Shown piece after piece: positions 54,188-63,819 of a stretch of DNA of 64,000 nucleotides. The first letter of the stretch is position 1. Each line of letters opens with the position of its first letter. The notes under the pieces were generated by a model. The model searched no databases. It had not been told where the DNA came from and worked only from the letters and a program-made list of their open reading frames with translations. The stretch spans positions 2,914,001-2,978,000 of the forward strand of contig NZ_AP019740.1 of the NCBI RefSeq assembly GCF_006757745.1. The letters run 5' to 3'. The stretch is from Acinetobacter radioresistens DSM 6976 = NBRC 102413 = CIP 103788. Lineage in GTDB: Bacteria; Pseudomonadota; Gammaproteobacteria; Pseudomonadales; Moraxellaceae. Made by a program: the position numbers and the translations under genes.

Positions 54188-55354
54188 ATGAAAATTAATT
54201 TTCCGCTGCTTGCCCTTGCAGTCGGTGCGTTTGCGATTGGTACAACCGAATTCTCGCCAATGGGACTGTTACCTGATATTGCCGGGGATCTTGATGTTTC
54301 TATTCCGAGAGCTGGTATGCTGATTACTGGTTATGCGCTGGGCGTAATGCTTGGCGCTCCAGTGATGACTTTATGGTTTAGCAGCTTTAGCCGCCGTAAG
54401 GCACTTATTCTACTTATGGCTATTTTCACTATAGGTAATTTGCTGACAGCAGTTTCTACCAGTTATATGAGTCTGATGGGTGCACGTCTTATCACCAGTT
54501 TAAACCACGGTGCATTTTTTGGAATCGGGTCTGTAGTAGCCGCCAGTGTCGTTCCGGTCCATAAACAGGCCAGCGCAGTAGCAGCTATGTTTATGGGTTT
54601 GACTGTTGCCAATATTGGTGGTGTCCCTCTGGCAACCTGGGTTGGACAAAATATTGGCTGGCGAATGTCCTTTCTGGCAATTACCGGTCTTGGTCTGCTG
54701 ACGATGCTATCTTTATGGAAAGCCTTACCTAAAGACCATAGAGGTAGCAGGCCTGATGTAAGAGCTGAGCTGAAAGTATTGACACGCAGGCCGGTCGTAC
54801 TGGCAATGCTGACCACAGTATTGGCCTCTGGTGCAATGTTTACCCTGTATACCTATATTGCCCCGAGCCTGGTTGAATTTACCCAGGCATCTCCAGGATT
54901 CATTACCTTGATGCTGGTACTGATTGGTATAGGTTTCTCGATCGGCAATCATTTAGGCGGAAAATTTGCTGACCTGTCTCTGGACAAAACCCTAATCGGT
55001 TTCTTTGTATTGCTGATCGTCAGTATGCTGCTCTTTCCGTTACTGGCAAAAAATCCACTGGGGGCAGCAGTCGGACTGGTGATCTGGGGCATAGCCACCT
55101 TTGCTCTGGTACCCCCTTTACAGATGCGGGTAATGTCAGCCGCTCATGATGCACCAGGACTTGCGTCCTCAGTTAATATCGGGGCATTTAATCTGGGTAA
55201 TGCGCTTGGCGCTGTAGCGGGTGGTGCCGTACTTAGCATGGGCTGGAGTTATATGGCAGTGTCGGTCAGTGGCGCAGTACTGAGCATAGTAGGCCTGCTT
55301 CTGGTATTCATCCAGAGGAAAGGACAACAGCCTTCCATAGCCTGTGAATCATAA
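54188..55354 (+). CDS. MFS transporter (AraJ/YdhP-like)
   Basis: A 388-residue major facilitator with 12 helices. Thr-Thr-Glu-Phe-Ser-Pro-Met-Gly-Leu-Leu-Pro in the first helix and the Asn-His-Gly-Ala-Phe-Phe-Gly-Ile-Gly segment are typical of the AraJ/CmlA-like DHA1 exporters. It is co-transcribed with the aldo-keto reductase and likely controlled by the LysR protein. Substrate unknown. Confidence 0.9.
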   Translation: MKINFPLLALAVGAFAIGTTEFSPMGLLPDIAGDLDVSIPRAGMLITGYALGVMLGAPVMTLWFSSFSRRKALILLMAIFTIGNLLTAVSTSYMSLMGARLITSLNHGAFFGIGSVVAASVVPVHKQASAVAAMFMGLTVANIGGVPLATWVGQNIGWRMSFLAITGLGLLTMLSLWKALPKDHRGSRPDVRAELKVLTRRPVVLAMLTTVLASGAMFTLYTYIAPSLVEFTQASPGFITLMLVLIGIGFSIGNHLGGKFADLSLDKTLIGFFVLLIVSMLLFPLLAKNPLGAAVGLVIWGIATFALVPPLQMRVMSAAHDAPGLASSVNIGAFNLGNALGAVAGGAVLSMGWSYMAVSVSGAVLSIVGLLLVFIQRKGQQPSIACES

Positions 55355-55364
55355 GTGTTATCAA

Positions 55365-55389
55365 TTTCAGCCTGTAAGGCAGGCTGAAA
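55365..55389. terminator. Hairpin between converging MFS and START genes
   Basis: A perfect 10-bp stem of TTTCAGCCTG (55365-55374) and CAGGCTGAAA (55380-55389) has a 5-nt loop. It has no long U-run on either strand, so termination efficiency is uncertain. Confidence 0.6.
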
Positions 55390-55394
55390 TAACG

Positions 55395-56048
55395 TTATTG
55401 AATAGCTACAGGAAGTTTGGCATTGATATACATAGGCCGTTCAAGCTCGGATCGCATGATTTTAAGCATTTGGTAAGGCTGCTGTTCCACAAATATGTTC
55501 ATAAAACTGATGGGCAAACTGCCTTCCGGGTTTACATATCCCATTGTGGTGACTTTAACTTTATTTGCACCTAAACGCTGAAAAGTCCAGTCCCCCTGAT
55601 AGTCTTGAAGACGTATATAGTCAGGCTGACTAAAACGGGAGTCTGCCATACCCCGGTTACGGATATTCACTGTACCATTACGCTCTCTAGTAATTTTACT
55701 TTGAATAATAAGGTCACGATCTTTAAGCGGAAAAGGTAAGTCCATTACCACATGCAGCAAAAATTCTCCAGCTTGATCATCTCGGTTTAATATACTGATT
55801 TTCCCCATATATGGGACCCATTGTTGGGCACGCTCAACATCCATAATCAGCGCAACAGCCCGTTCCAAGGGTACATTAAATACTGTCTCTGCCTTATAGG
55901 ATGCAGCCGGGTTGCGAGACATCTGGTAAGTCCAGACTTTGATATTCTGTTTATTAATTTTTAGTCTGGCCTGCTCTGCCGAGGTAAATTGAGTAATTAA
56001 CAGACTCAGTAACATCAAGCAAATATTGAATATAGTTTTCTTTCTCAT
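55395..56048 (-). CDS. Exported START-domain protein
   Basis: A 217-residue protein with a cleavable signal peptide (Thr-Ser-Ala about residue 24) and a START-like lipid/steroid-binding domain (about 45-210; Leu-Met-Asp-Val-Glu-Arg and Pro-Phe-Pro-Leu-Lys-Asp-Arg-Asp are conserved segments). Exported START proteins are found in other Gammaproteobacteria, but the ligand is unknown. Monocistronic. Confidence 0.85.
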   Translation of the reverse strand: MRKKTIFNICLMLLSLLITQFTSAEQARLKINKQNIKVWTYQMSRNPAASYKAETVFNVPLERAVALIMDVERAQQWVPYMGKISILNRDDQAGEFLLHVVMDLPFPLKDRDLIIQSKITRERNGTVNIRNRGMADSRFSQPDYIRLQDYQGDWTFQRLGANKVKVTTMGYVNPEGSLPISFMNIFVEQQPYQMLKIMRSELERPMYINAKLPVAIQ

Positions 56049-56083
56049 TTTTATTTTTCATACTTTTTATATAAGTGTAATCA

Positions 56084-56108
56084 GGCCCCTTTCTTCCTGA
56101 AAAGGGCC
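56084..56108 (-). terminator. Hairpin after dapB
   Basis: GGCCCCTTTC (56084-56093) and GAAAAGGGCC (56099-56108) pair with one mismatch around a 5-nt loop. It lies immediately downstream of dapB. The U-run is weak. Confidence 0.55.
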
Positions 56109-56115
56109 ATTAGCG

Positions 56116-56970
<855 letters not shown>

Positions 56971-57233
56971 CTACTATAACAAAACTCTTCCCGCTCTCTG
57001 AAACTTGTCTGGAAAAATTATGGCTTAAAGTTCCTTTATAAAAATGAACCATTAAGAAAACAAGCAGTTCAAAGAAGAAGCAATATTTTTAGCTCATTCA
57101 TGACTTTATTTATCCAGTTAACTGCTGAAAAATATTAAAAAATGTTCAGACAATTTCGTATTTTTCACAATTCTTTAAACAAGCAGGCGCAGACTAGCCA
57201 GCACCATTGGGTGTCATCAAATAAGGAAAAGAT

Positions 57234-57593
57234 ATGCGCTTTCACTTTACGGGTTTGGGAATCGTTTTAATACTGTGTACGGGTGCAGTCTGGGCTGAGC
57301 CGGTAGTTCAAGCGGGCGATACACTGGCAAATTTATCTACAGCACGCATCACGACGACTCTGCGCCAGACCTCTTTACCGTCTGGGACAGTACAGGTTCA
57401 GAATGAAACAGCTACAAGTATTGCAGTCGAGGAAATTGACACTATTATGCCCGATGAGCAGACAAGTAGAATACAGGAACAGTCTTCTGCGGCACAGGTT
57501 ACCCAGCAGAGTATACTCCAGGCCTCTACCTCAGCCACTGGGCAGGAAGAACTGGTAAGCTGGAATGATATTGATGCCATACAGCCAGAATAA
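57234..57593 (+). CDS. Small exported protein, unknown function
   Basis: A 119-residue protein with a signal peptide (cleavage probably after Val-Trp-Ala, residue 21). The mature part is rich in Thr, Gln, Ser and Ala, with several Ile-Asp-Thr-Ile-Met/Ile-Asp-Ala-Ile repeats near residues 67 and 113. No domain recognised. A possible weak terminator (AAACCTGT/ACAGGTTT, 57592-57617) overlaps its stop codon. It sits between dapB and dnaJ, in the opposite direction. Confidence 0.68.
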   Translation: MRFHFTGLGIVLILCTGAVWAEPVVQAGDTLANLSTARITTTLRQTSLPSGTVQVQNETATSIAVEEIDTIMPDEQTSRIQEQSSAAQVTQQSILQASTSATGQEELVSWNDIDAIQPE

Positions 57594-57617
57594 ACCTGTG
57601 ACTAAACAGACAGGTTT
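57592..57617 (+). terminator. Possible terminator after the small exported protein gene
   Basis: AAACCTGT (57592-57599) pairs with ACAGGTTT (57610-57617) around a 10-nt loop, followed by a short mixed T tract. It overlaps the stop codon. Confidence 0.5.
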
Positions 57618-57645
57618 GTTAAGTATTCCAGATTATTTTAAATAA

Positions 57646-57683
57646 GAAAAAGCAGCTATGAAGAAAAGCTCCTCAATAGCTGC
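57646..57683 (-). terminator. Terminator of dnaJ
   Basis: GCAGCTAT (57652-57659) pairs with ATAGCTGC (57676-57683). On the minus strand the hairpin is followed by TTTTTCTT. It lies 22 bp after the dnaJ stop codon. Confidence 0.75.
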
Positions 57684-57704
57684 CTTTTATCTCAGAGCAC
57701 CTGC

Positions 57705-58817
57705 TTAGTCAAACAGGCGATCAAAGAATGACTTTTTCTTCGGTGAAGACGTACTGTCTTCACCATCAAAAGAGGCCTGCAATTCTTTTAGCAGTTCACG
57801 TTGATGGCTGGTCAGATTGACCGGAGTTTCAATCACGATACGGCAAAGCAGATCGCCTACCATGCTGCTTCGTACCGGACGTACGCCTTTACCCCGTAAA
57901 CGGAACAGCTTTCCGGTCTGGGTACCTTCAGGAATTTTCAGACTTACACGGCCTTCAAGTGTAGGAATCTGGATTTCCTTGCCAAGCGCTGCATCAGCAA
58001 TGCTGACAGGCACATCCATATACAGATCAGCCCCATCACGCTGGAAGATTTCATGCTCACGCACTACGACTTCAACATAGAGGTCACCTGACTGGCCATC
58101 ACGAATAGCTTCGCCCTTGCCACTCAGACGTACCCGGTCACCATTATCCACACCTGCAGGAATCGTAACTTCCAGAGTCTGCTGACGGTCTGCAACACCG
58201 GAACCATGACAGGCATGACATGGGTTTTTAATAATTTTACCTTGGCCACGACAAGTGCTACAGGTCTGCTGTACAGAGAAAAAGCCCTGCTGCATCCGTA
58301 CCTGTCCTGCACCGTGACAGGTTTTACAGGTTTCTACATCATTTGGATTCTTGGAACCCTTTCCATGACAGACTTCACAAGGCGCAGGCGCATTGAAAGT
58401 AATAGTTTTCTTGACACCACGTACTGCCTCTTCAAGTGTCAATTCCATCACATAACGCAGGTCGGAACCACGGCGTTGACGCTGCTGACGTCCACCACCA
58501 CCAAAAGCCCCGCCAAAGATATCACCAAACTGGCTAAAAATATCTTCAGCACTAAAACCGCCAAAGCCGCCGCCTGCGCCGCCAAAGCCGCCTTCAAACG
58601 CGCTATGACCCATACGGTCATACATACTACGCTTTTCGCTGTCAGACAGGACTTCATAAGCCTCTGAGGCTTCTTTAAATTTTTCTTCAGCTTCCGGGTT
58701 ATCAGGATTTCGGTCCGGATGATATTTCATCGCCAACTTTCGGTAGGCTTTTTTAATCTCATCATCACTTGCGGTTTTGGAAACCCCTAAAACCTCATAA
58801 TAATCACGTTTAGCCAT
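57705..58817 (-). CDS. dnaJ: Chaperone protein DnaJ
   Basis: A 370-residue Hsp40 that delivers clients to DnaK and stimulates its ATPase. The J-domain (1-70) has His-Pro-Asp; a Gly/Phe-rich linker (about 75-105) follows. Four Cys-x2-Cys-x-Gly-x-Gly zinc repeats lie at about 145-210 (Cys-Glu-Val-Cys, Cys-Lys-Thr-Cys, Cys-Ser-Thr-Cys, Cys-His-Ala-Cys), followed by the substrate-binding C-terminus. dnaK is not adjacent in this window. Confidence 0.97.
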   Translation of the reverse strand: MAKRDYYEVLGVSKTASDDEIKKAYRKLAMKYHPDRNPDNPEAEEKFKEASEAYEVLSDSEKRSMYDRMGHSAFEGGFGGAGGGFGGFSAEDIFSQFGDIFGGAFGGGGRQQRQRRGSDLRYVMELTLEEAVRGVKKTITFNAPAPCEVCHGKGSKNPNDVETCKTCHGAGQVRMQQGFFSVQQTCSTCRGQGKIIKNPCHACHGSGVADRQQTLEVTIPAGVDNGDRVRLSGKGEAIRDGQSGDLYVEVVVREHEIFQRDGADLYMDVPVSIADAALGKEIQIPTLEGRVSLKIPEGTQTGKLFRLRGKGVRPVRSSMVGDLLCRIVIETPVNLTSHQRELLKELQASFDGEDSTSSPKKKSFFDRLFD

Positions 58818-58920
58818 GACTGGCGATGCTCCTCACGGAATTTTAATTTATACAACTGCCGTGTAAAATTGGGGATTAGGTACTGTTTTACAAGGGCAAA
58901 GCCGGTTTTTTTAAAAGACT

Positions 58921-59298
58921 TTAAAAAACTGCCTTGTAATTGAAGAACTTGGAAATACCTTTAATCCAGGCATTTAACAGGAACAGCCAGGCAATCGCAG
59001 TAAAGACGACGCCTAGAACTGTACAGGCTGTAACCCAAAGTTCGCTGTCCCAGTAAAAGAAAATCAGCGGAATAAACCATAGCGCTGCAAAAACTGTCAT
59101 TCCCAAAAACAGCACTATATTTCGCATAATCCATAAGGCATGGGAATTAAGCCAGACTTCTGCATGATCGACACCAGCAACTTTGCGCGCCAGAATATAG
59201 GCAATGACTGCGGTAATGACACTAAATAATGCCAGAAACATGAAAACATACGAGATCGCAATATAACGGCGATGCTGTGCGAGTGTATCTTGCCTCAT
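58921..59298 (-). CDS. Small integral membrane protein, unknown function
   Basis: A 125-residue protein with three hydrophobic segments (about 14-36, 57-78 and 86-110), reminiscent of small DUF4870-like membrane proteins but not assigned. ATG 59298 is chosen, since AGAGA precedes it; ATG 59328 or 59319 would add 7-10 residues. It lies between dnaJ and the RND operon, all on the minus strand, yet with more than 100 bp on either side. Confidence 0.72.
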   Translation of the reverse strand: MRQDTLAQHRRYIAISYVFMFLALFSVITAVIAYILARKVAGVDHAEVWLNSHALWIMRNIVLFLGMTVFAALWFIPLIFFYWDSELWVTACTVLGVVFTAIAWLFLLNAWIKGISKFFNYKAVF

Positions 59299-59388
59299 GG
59301 ATTCTCTGACCTCATTCATTGCATGCATCAGTTATTTTTATGCAATGAAATTTGCTGTGTTATTTTGTGTAAAAGATAAGGTGTTACT

Positions 59389-59407
59389 ATATTGAAGTTT
59401 TCAATAT
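59389..59407. repeat. Inverted repeat between the RND operon and the small membrane protein gene
   Basis: ATATTGAA (59389-59396) and TTCAATAT (59400-59407) are perfect complements with a 3-nt spacer. No U-run follows, so it could be an operator for the 59298 gene or part of the RND 3' end. Confidence 0.45.
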
Positions 59408-59442
59408 TTCGCACCTCATATTCAGCAAAAATTACTGCATAT

Positions 59443-62400
59443 TTACGGTTTTTTCACCTTAAACCATGCTGCATATAAAGCTGGCAAGAAAAATAGTGTT
59501 AACAGCGTCGCAATAATCAGTCCACCCATAATCGCTACAGCCATCGGACCGAAAAAAATACTGCGTGATAGGGGGATCATGGCCAGAACCGCCGCCAAGG
59601 CCGTCAGAATAATAGGACGGAAACGCCGAACCGTCGCATCAATAATGGCATTCCAGCGATCATGACCGGCCTGTATATCCTGCTCGATCTGGTCAATCAG
59701 GATCAGAGAGTTACGCATAATCATGCCAGACAGGGCAATCGTGCCCAGCATGGCCACAAAACCGAAAGGTTTGTTAAACAGCAACAAAAAGATGACTACA
59801 CCAATCAGGCCAAGAGGTGCGGTCAGAAATACTATCAATGCCCGCAAGATACTCTTGAGCTGTAACATCAGTAAAGTCATGACCACAGCCAGAAATAGCG
59901 GCATTCCTGCATTTACTGAACTTTGGCCACGTGCCGACTCTTCCACTGTCCCGCCAACTTCAATCAGGTAACCAGGCGGTAACTCGGTACGTAACTGCTC
60001 GATCTGTCCAGCCATTTCATTCACGACTGTTGCAGGTTGCTGCTGACTGCGTATGTCTGCCCGGACTGTAATGGTCGGTAAACGGTTACGATGCCAGATC
60101 AATCCCTCTTCAAAGCTGTAATCAATCTGGGCAATCTGGGCCAAAGGAACAGTACTCCCTTGGCTGGTCGGTACGGCCAGGCTGGCCAATGAACCGACAT
60201 CCACCCGTTCTGCCTGGTCTCCTCTTAGACGGATCTCAATCAGTTCACGTTTTTCCCGGTACTGGTCAATAGCCGCCCCGCTGATGGAACTGTTCAGGAA
60301 TCCGGCCAGATCAGCACTGCTAATTCCCATCTGGCGAGCGCGGTCCTGATCAATATTTAAAATAATGGTCTTGCTGGGCTCACCCCAGTCCAGATGTACA
60401 TTGGTAGTATTTGGATTTTTACCAATGACCTGCGCTACACGCTCTGCCCACTGACGGACCAAGCTTAAATCCTCACCTGAAACCCGGTACTGAATCGGAT
60501 AACCGACCGGAGGCCCATTTTCCAGTAATGACACCCGGGTACGAACTTCCGGTAAAAGTTTACGGATCTGCTGGTCCAGTGAGCGACGGATTTCATCCCG
60601 ATCATCCAGAGAAGAAGCCAGTACAACAAACTGGGCAAAGCTGGCTTGAGGTAACTGCTGGTCCAAAGGCAGATAAAATCGTGATGAACCGGTTCCGACA
60701 TAGGCTACAAAATTATCAATACCCTCTTGTGTGGAGAGGAATCTCTCGACCTTTTTGACAGCATTTTCAGTAGCAGTAAGCGAGGCACCTTCTTCAAGTT
60801 TTAAATCAACCAGAATTTCAGCACGGTTAGATGGTGGAAAGAACTGCTGTGGCACCAGTTTAAACATGAGGATTGACAGTATAAATAATCCCACTGTACT
60901 GATGATGACGGTCTTACGATAAGTTACACAGGTATTGACGAGTTTTCTGAACCGTTGATAAAAACCGCTTTGATAGGGATCATGAACTTCATCCAATGCA
61001 TGTACCGGTCTGACCGGCTCTGGTTCAGGGCGTTTGCGCAGCCGCGCCCATAGACGCTGGTACCATGGTGCCCGAACCGGTAACTGATTAAAATCAGGTA
61101 AAAACTTCTCACCTAAGTAAGGAACAAACAGCACTGCTGCGAACCAGGAAACAATCAGGGCAATTGTGACTACCTGAAAAATAGAACGGGTATATTCACC
61201 AGTACTTGAAGCAGCTGTGGCAATTGGCAGAAAACCGGCAGCAGTAATCAGTGTTCCGGTCAACATTGGAAAAGCTGTACTGTTCCATGCAAAACCAGCA
61301 GCTTTTATACGGCTGTAGCCCTGCTCCATTTTAATAGCCATCATTTCGACAGCAATAATGGCATCATCTACCAGCAGACCTAAAGCCAGAATCAGGGCAC
61401 CAAGTGAAATCTTGTGGAGTCCGACATCAAACAGGTTCATTCCGGCAAATGTCATCGCCAGCACAAGCGGTATAGAAAAAGCCACCACCAGACCGGTGCG
61501 AAAGCCCAGAGAGAAAAAGCTGACCAGTAGAACAATAATAACTGCTTCGGCCAGTACTTTCATAAACTCGTTAACACTACGTTTCACTGCAACTGGCTGG
61601 TCAGATACTTTTTGCAGTTGCATACCCAGCGGCAAGGTTTTCTGTAACTTAGCAAAGGTATTTTCCAGATTTTTACCCAGCGCCAGAATATCTCCACCCT
61701 TACGCATGGAAACGGCTATTCCAATTCCATTTTCACCCATAAAGCGCATCCGCGGCTGGGCCGGCTCACTAAAGCCGCGGTAAACCTCTGCCACATCAGA
61801 TAACTGGATGGTCTGCCCGCCGACCAGTAACGGCATCTGTTTTAATTCTTCTACACTTTGAATCTGTCCGCTCACCCGTAGCTGGATACGATCAGTTCCG
61901 GTTTCAAAGAATCCGGCATTAGCAACACTATTTTGCTGTTGCAGGGCCTGCTGGATGGCAGTCACCGGGATACCCAGCTGTGCTGCCTTGGTATTAGAAA
62001 TTTCAACCCAGATTTTCTGGTCCTGTAGTCCGATCAGCTCAACTTTACCGACGTCCTTGACCCGCTGTAACTGTAACTGTAAACGGTCGGCATATTCTTT
62101 TAAAATGGCGTAGTCAAAATCTTTTCCGGTCAGTACATAGATATTGCCAAAGGTATCTCCAAACTCGTCATTAAAAAATGGCCCCTGTACACCTTGAGGT
62201 AATTGATGGCGAATATCACTGACTTTTTTACGCACGTTGTACCAGACATCGGGAATCTGGTCTGATTTGAGCGAGTCCTTGGCAATAAAGGTAACCATTG
62301 ACTCGCCCGGCCGGGAATAAGCCATGATGCGTTCATATTGTCCGGTGGTCATCAGCTCTTTTTCAATACGGTCAGTAACCTGCAAGGAAACTTCTCTGGC

Positions 62401-62571
62401 TGTTGCTCCCGGCCAGTAGGTTTGTACCACCATAACCTTAAAGGTAAATGGCGGGTCTTCACTTTGTGCCAGTTTGGAATAAGAATAAATGCCGACAATA
62501 CCCAGCAATATCATTAAATAAAGTACTAATCCTTTATGACGCAGTGCCCATTCCGACAGGTTAAACTTCAT
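59443..62571 (-). CDS. RND efflux transporter, inner-membrane pump
   Basis: A 1042-residue proton-driven exporter of the AcrB/MexK/TriC kind, working as a trimer. It has 12 membrane helices, two large periplasmic loops, and the proton-relay Asp pair in Leu-Leu-Val-Asp-Asp-Ala-Ile in TM4. Overlap with the adaptor gene (ATGA at 62571) ensures coupled translation. No outer-membrane channel gene is present, so a TolC-like protein encoded elsewhere would be needed. It is not obviously AdeB or AdeJ, whose N-termini differ. Substrates unknown. Confidence 0.95.
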   Translation of the reverse strand: MKFNLSEWALRHKGLVLYLMILLGIVGIYSYSKLAQSEDPPFTFKVMVVQTYWPGATAREVSLQVTDRIEKELMTTGQYERIMAYSRPGESMVTFIAKDSLKSDQIPDVWYNVRKKVSDIRHQLPQGVQGPFFNDEFGDTFGNIYVLTGKDFDYAILKEYADRLQLQLQRVKDVGKVELIGLQDQKIWVEISNTKAAQLGIPVTAIQQALQQQNSVANAGFFETGTDRIQLRVSGQIQSVEELKQMPLLVGGQTIQLSDVAEVYRGFSEPAQPRMRFMGENGIGIAVSMRKGGDILALGKNLENTFAKLQKTLPLGMQLQKVSDQPVAVKRSVNEFMKVLAEAVIIVLLVSFFSLGFRTGLVVAFSIPLVLAMTFAGMNLFDVGLHKISLGALILALGLLVDDAIIAVEMMAIKMEQGYSRIKAAGFAWNSTAFPMLTGTLITAAGFLPIATAASSTGEYTRSIFQVVTIALIVSWFAAVLFVPYLGEKFLPDFNQLPVRAPWYQRLWARLRKRPEPEPVRPVHALDEVHDPYQSGFYQRFRKLVNTCVTYRKTVIISTVGLFILSILMFKLVPQQFFPPSNRAEILVDLKLEEGASLTATENAVKKVERFLSTQEGIDNFVAYVGTGSSRFYLPLDQQLPQASFAQFVVLASSLDDRDEIRRSLDQQIRKLLPEVRTRVSLLENGPPVGYPIQYRVSGEDLSLVRQWAERVAQVIGKNPNTTNVHLDWGEPSKTIILNIDQDRARQMGISSADLAGFLNSSISGAAIDQYREKRELIEIRLRGDQAERVDVGSLASLAVPTSQGSTVPLAQIAQIDYSFEEGLIWHRNRLPTITVRADIRSQQQPATVVNEMAGQIEQLRTELPPGYLIEVGGTVEESARGQSSVNAGMPLFLAVVMTLLMLQLKSILRALIVFLTAPLGLIGVVIFLLLFNKPFGFVAMLGTIALSGMIMRNSLILIDQIEQDIQAGHDRWNAIIDATVRRFRPIILTALAAVLAMIPLSRSIFFGPMAVAIMGGLIIATLLTLFFLPALYAAWFKVKKP

Positions 62572-63674
62572 GGTTGTGCTCCTGCTGCAAGCTTCGCCGG
62601 ACGATTATCACGGTCTACCGGATGAATTCTCTGCTTGTCATGCAACAGGTGTACTCCTCCAATTACTACCCAGTCCCCAGCTTTGAGACCGGAAAGTACG
62701 GGCACAGAGTCCCGGCCATAGGCTCCGAGCTGAACTGGTACTTTATGTATGCGTTGATCCGGCTGAAGAACCCAAATATAAGGCTGTTTTTCATGGGCAG
62801 ATACACTGGATAAAGGCACACTCAGGACATTCGGCTGACTATAGTCAAAAAATACCCGTGCGCTTTGCCCGAGCTGAATGGCAGATGGCCCTTCACGTAA
62901 CGCAACTTTAACCTTGAAGGTACGTGACTCATCTGCTGCAGGTGAGATTTCCCGAACATAAGCGGCTAATCTGGCTTGTGGCTGTGACCAAAGGGTAACC
63001 CAGGCAGTCTGACCAACTTTTATAGCGCTGGTAGTCTGTTCGGGTATGCCGATAACTACGTCCCGGTCGCCATCAATTGCCAGCTGATATGCTGCCTGCC
63101 CGGCTGCTACCACTTGCCCAACCTCAATATTACGTTCGGTAATCACGCCCGCTCGATTAGCCTGCAGCTGGTTATAGCGGGTCTGGTTGGTACTGACCTG
63201 ATAATTGGACTGGGCCTGACGATAGGCGGACTCAGCCGATTTATACTGGTTTTCAACCGCGTCATACTGGGAACGGCTGACTGCATTCATCGGCAGCAGC
63301 TGTCTAAAGCGCTGTAATTCATCGGCCGCTATTTTTAAAGCAGCTTGAGCACTTTCCAGCTGGGCCCTGGCAGCATTACTTTGTAGTTGTGCATCACTCA
63401 CATCCAGCCGGGCCAAGACCTGCCCTGCCCGGACTCGATCCCCTACCTCCGCCAGCCGGGCAGTAACCTGCCCGCCAACCCGAAAAGCCAGTGCTGTCTG
63501 CTGGCGGGCCTGAACCTCGCCGGCATAACTTTTCTGTTCATGATGCGTAGTCAAGGGCTGTGCGACCATTACATAAGGAATTTCTTCAGTTTGGGGAGCT
63601 TCCCGGCTACACCCCCCTAAAGTCAGGTAACACATAAAAATCAGGCTCACCAGGGCGGATTTGGTTAAACTCAT
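62568..63674 (-). CDS. RND periplasmic adaptor (membrane fusion protein)
   Basis: A 368-residue lipoprotein adaptor. The signal peptide ends Leu-Gly-Gly-Cys (Cys22), anchoring it to the inner membrane. A lipoyl-like part (Gly-Asp-Arg-Val-Arg-Ala-Gly-Gln-Val-Leu) is interrupted by a coiled-coil hairpin (about 95-165), followed by beta-barrel and membrane-proximal domains. It links the pump to an outer-membrane channel. It is the first gene of the operon, opposite to the TetR gene. Confidence 0.95.
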   Translation of the reverse strand: MSLTKSALVSLIFMCYLTLGGCSREAPQTEEIPYVMVAQPLTTHHEQKSYAGEVQARQQTALAFRVGGQVTARLAEVGDRVRAGQVLARLDVSDAQLQSNAARAQLESAQAALKIAADELQRFRQLLPMNAVSRSQYDAVENQYKSAESAYRQAQSNYQVSTNQTRYNQLQANRAGVITERNIEVGQVVAAGQAAYQLAIDGDRDVVIGIPEQTTSAIKVGQTAWVTLWSQPQARLAAYVREISPAADESRTFKVKVALREGPSAIQLGQSARVFFDYSQPNVLSVPLSSVSAHEKQPYIWVLQPDQRIHKVPVQLGAYGRDSVPVLSGLKAGDWVVIGGVHLLHDKQRIHPVDRDNRPAKLAAGAQP

Positions 63675-63753
63675 GCAAATTACTCTTATTTCAGATTTAT
63701 TTTTAAGGCAGAATAATGATCGCTATACTAAATTGTTTATTTTTTAATTAATA

Positions 63754-63765
63754 TACCGCGCGGTA
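63754..63765. promoter_or_regulatory. Operator-like palindrome between RND operon and TetR gene
   Basis: TACCGCGCGGTA is a perfect 12-bp palindrome, strikingly G+C-rich inside an A+T-rich intergenic region. TATATT on the minus strand (63755-63750) directly touches it and could be the -10 box of the RND operon. A TetR repressor site is the natural reading. Confidence 0.7.
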
Positions 63766-63819
63766 CATAAATTAAAATATTTTTAATTCTTCTTTTATTT
63801 AAAGTTTCTGGATAATGGT

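Noticed and set aside
58206-58667. Long open frame on the plus strand opposite dnaJ (153 codons)
   Set aside because: It runs antisense through the Gly-rich and Cys-rich repeat coding of dnaJ, whose codon bias creates open frames. No ribosome site, and the translation has no protein-like features.
59443-63674. Naming the RND pair AdeAB or AdeIJ
   Set aside because: Those operons differ in context (adeRS, adeK/adeC) and sequence starts. No outer-membrane gene or two-component system is next to this pair.
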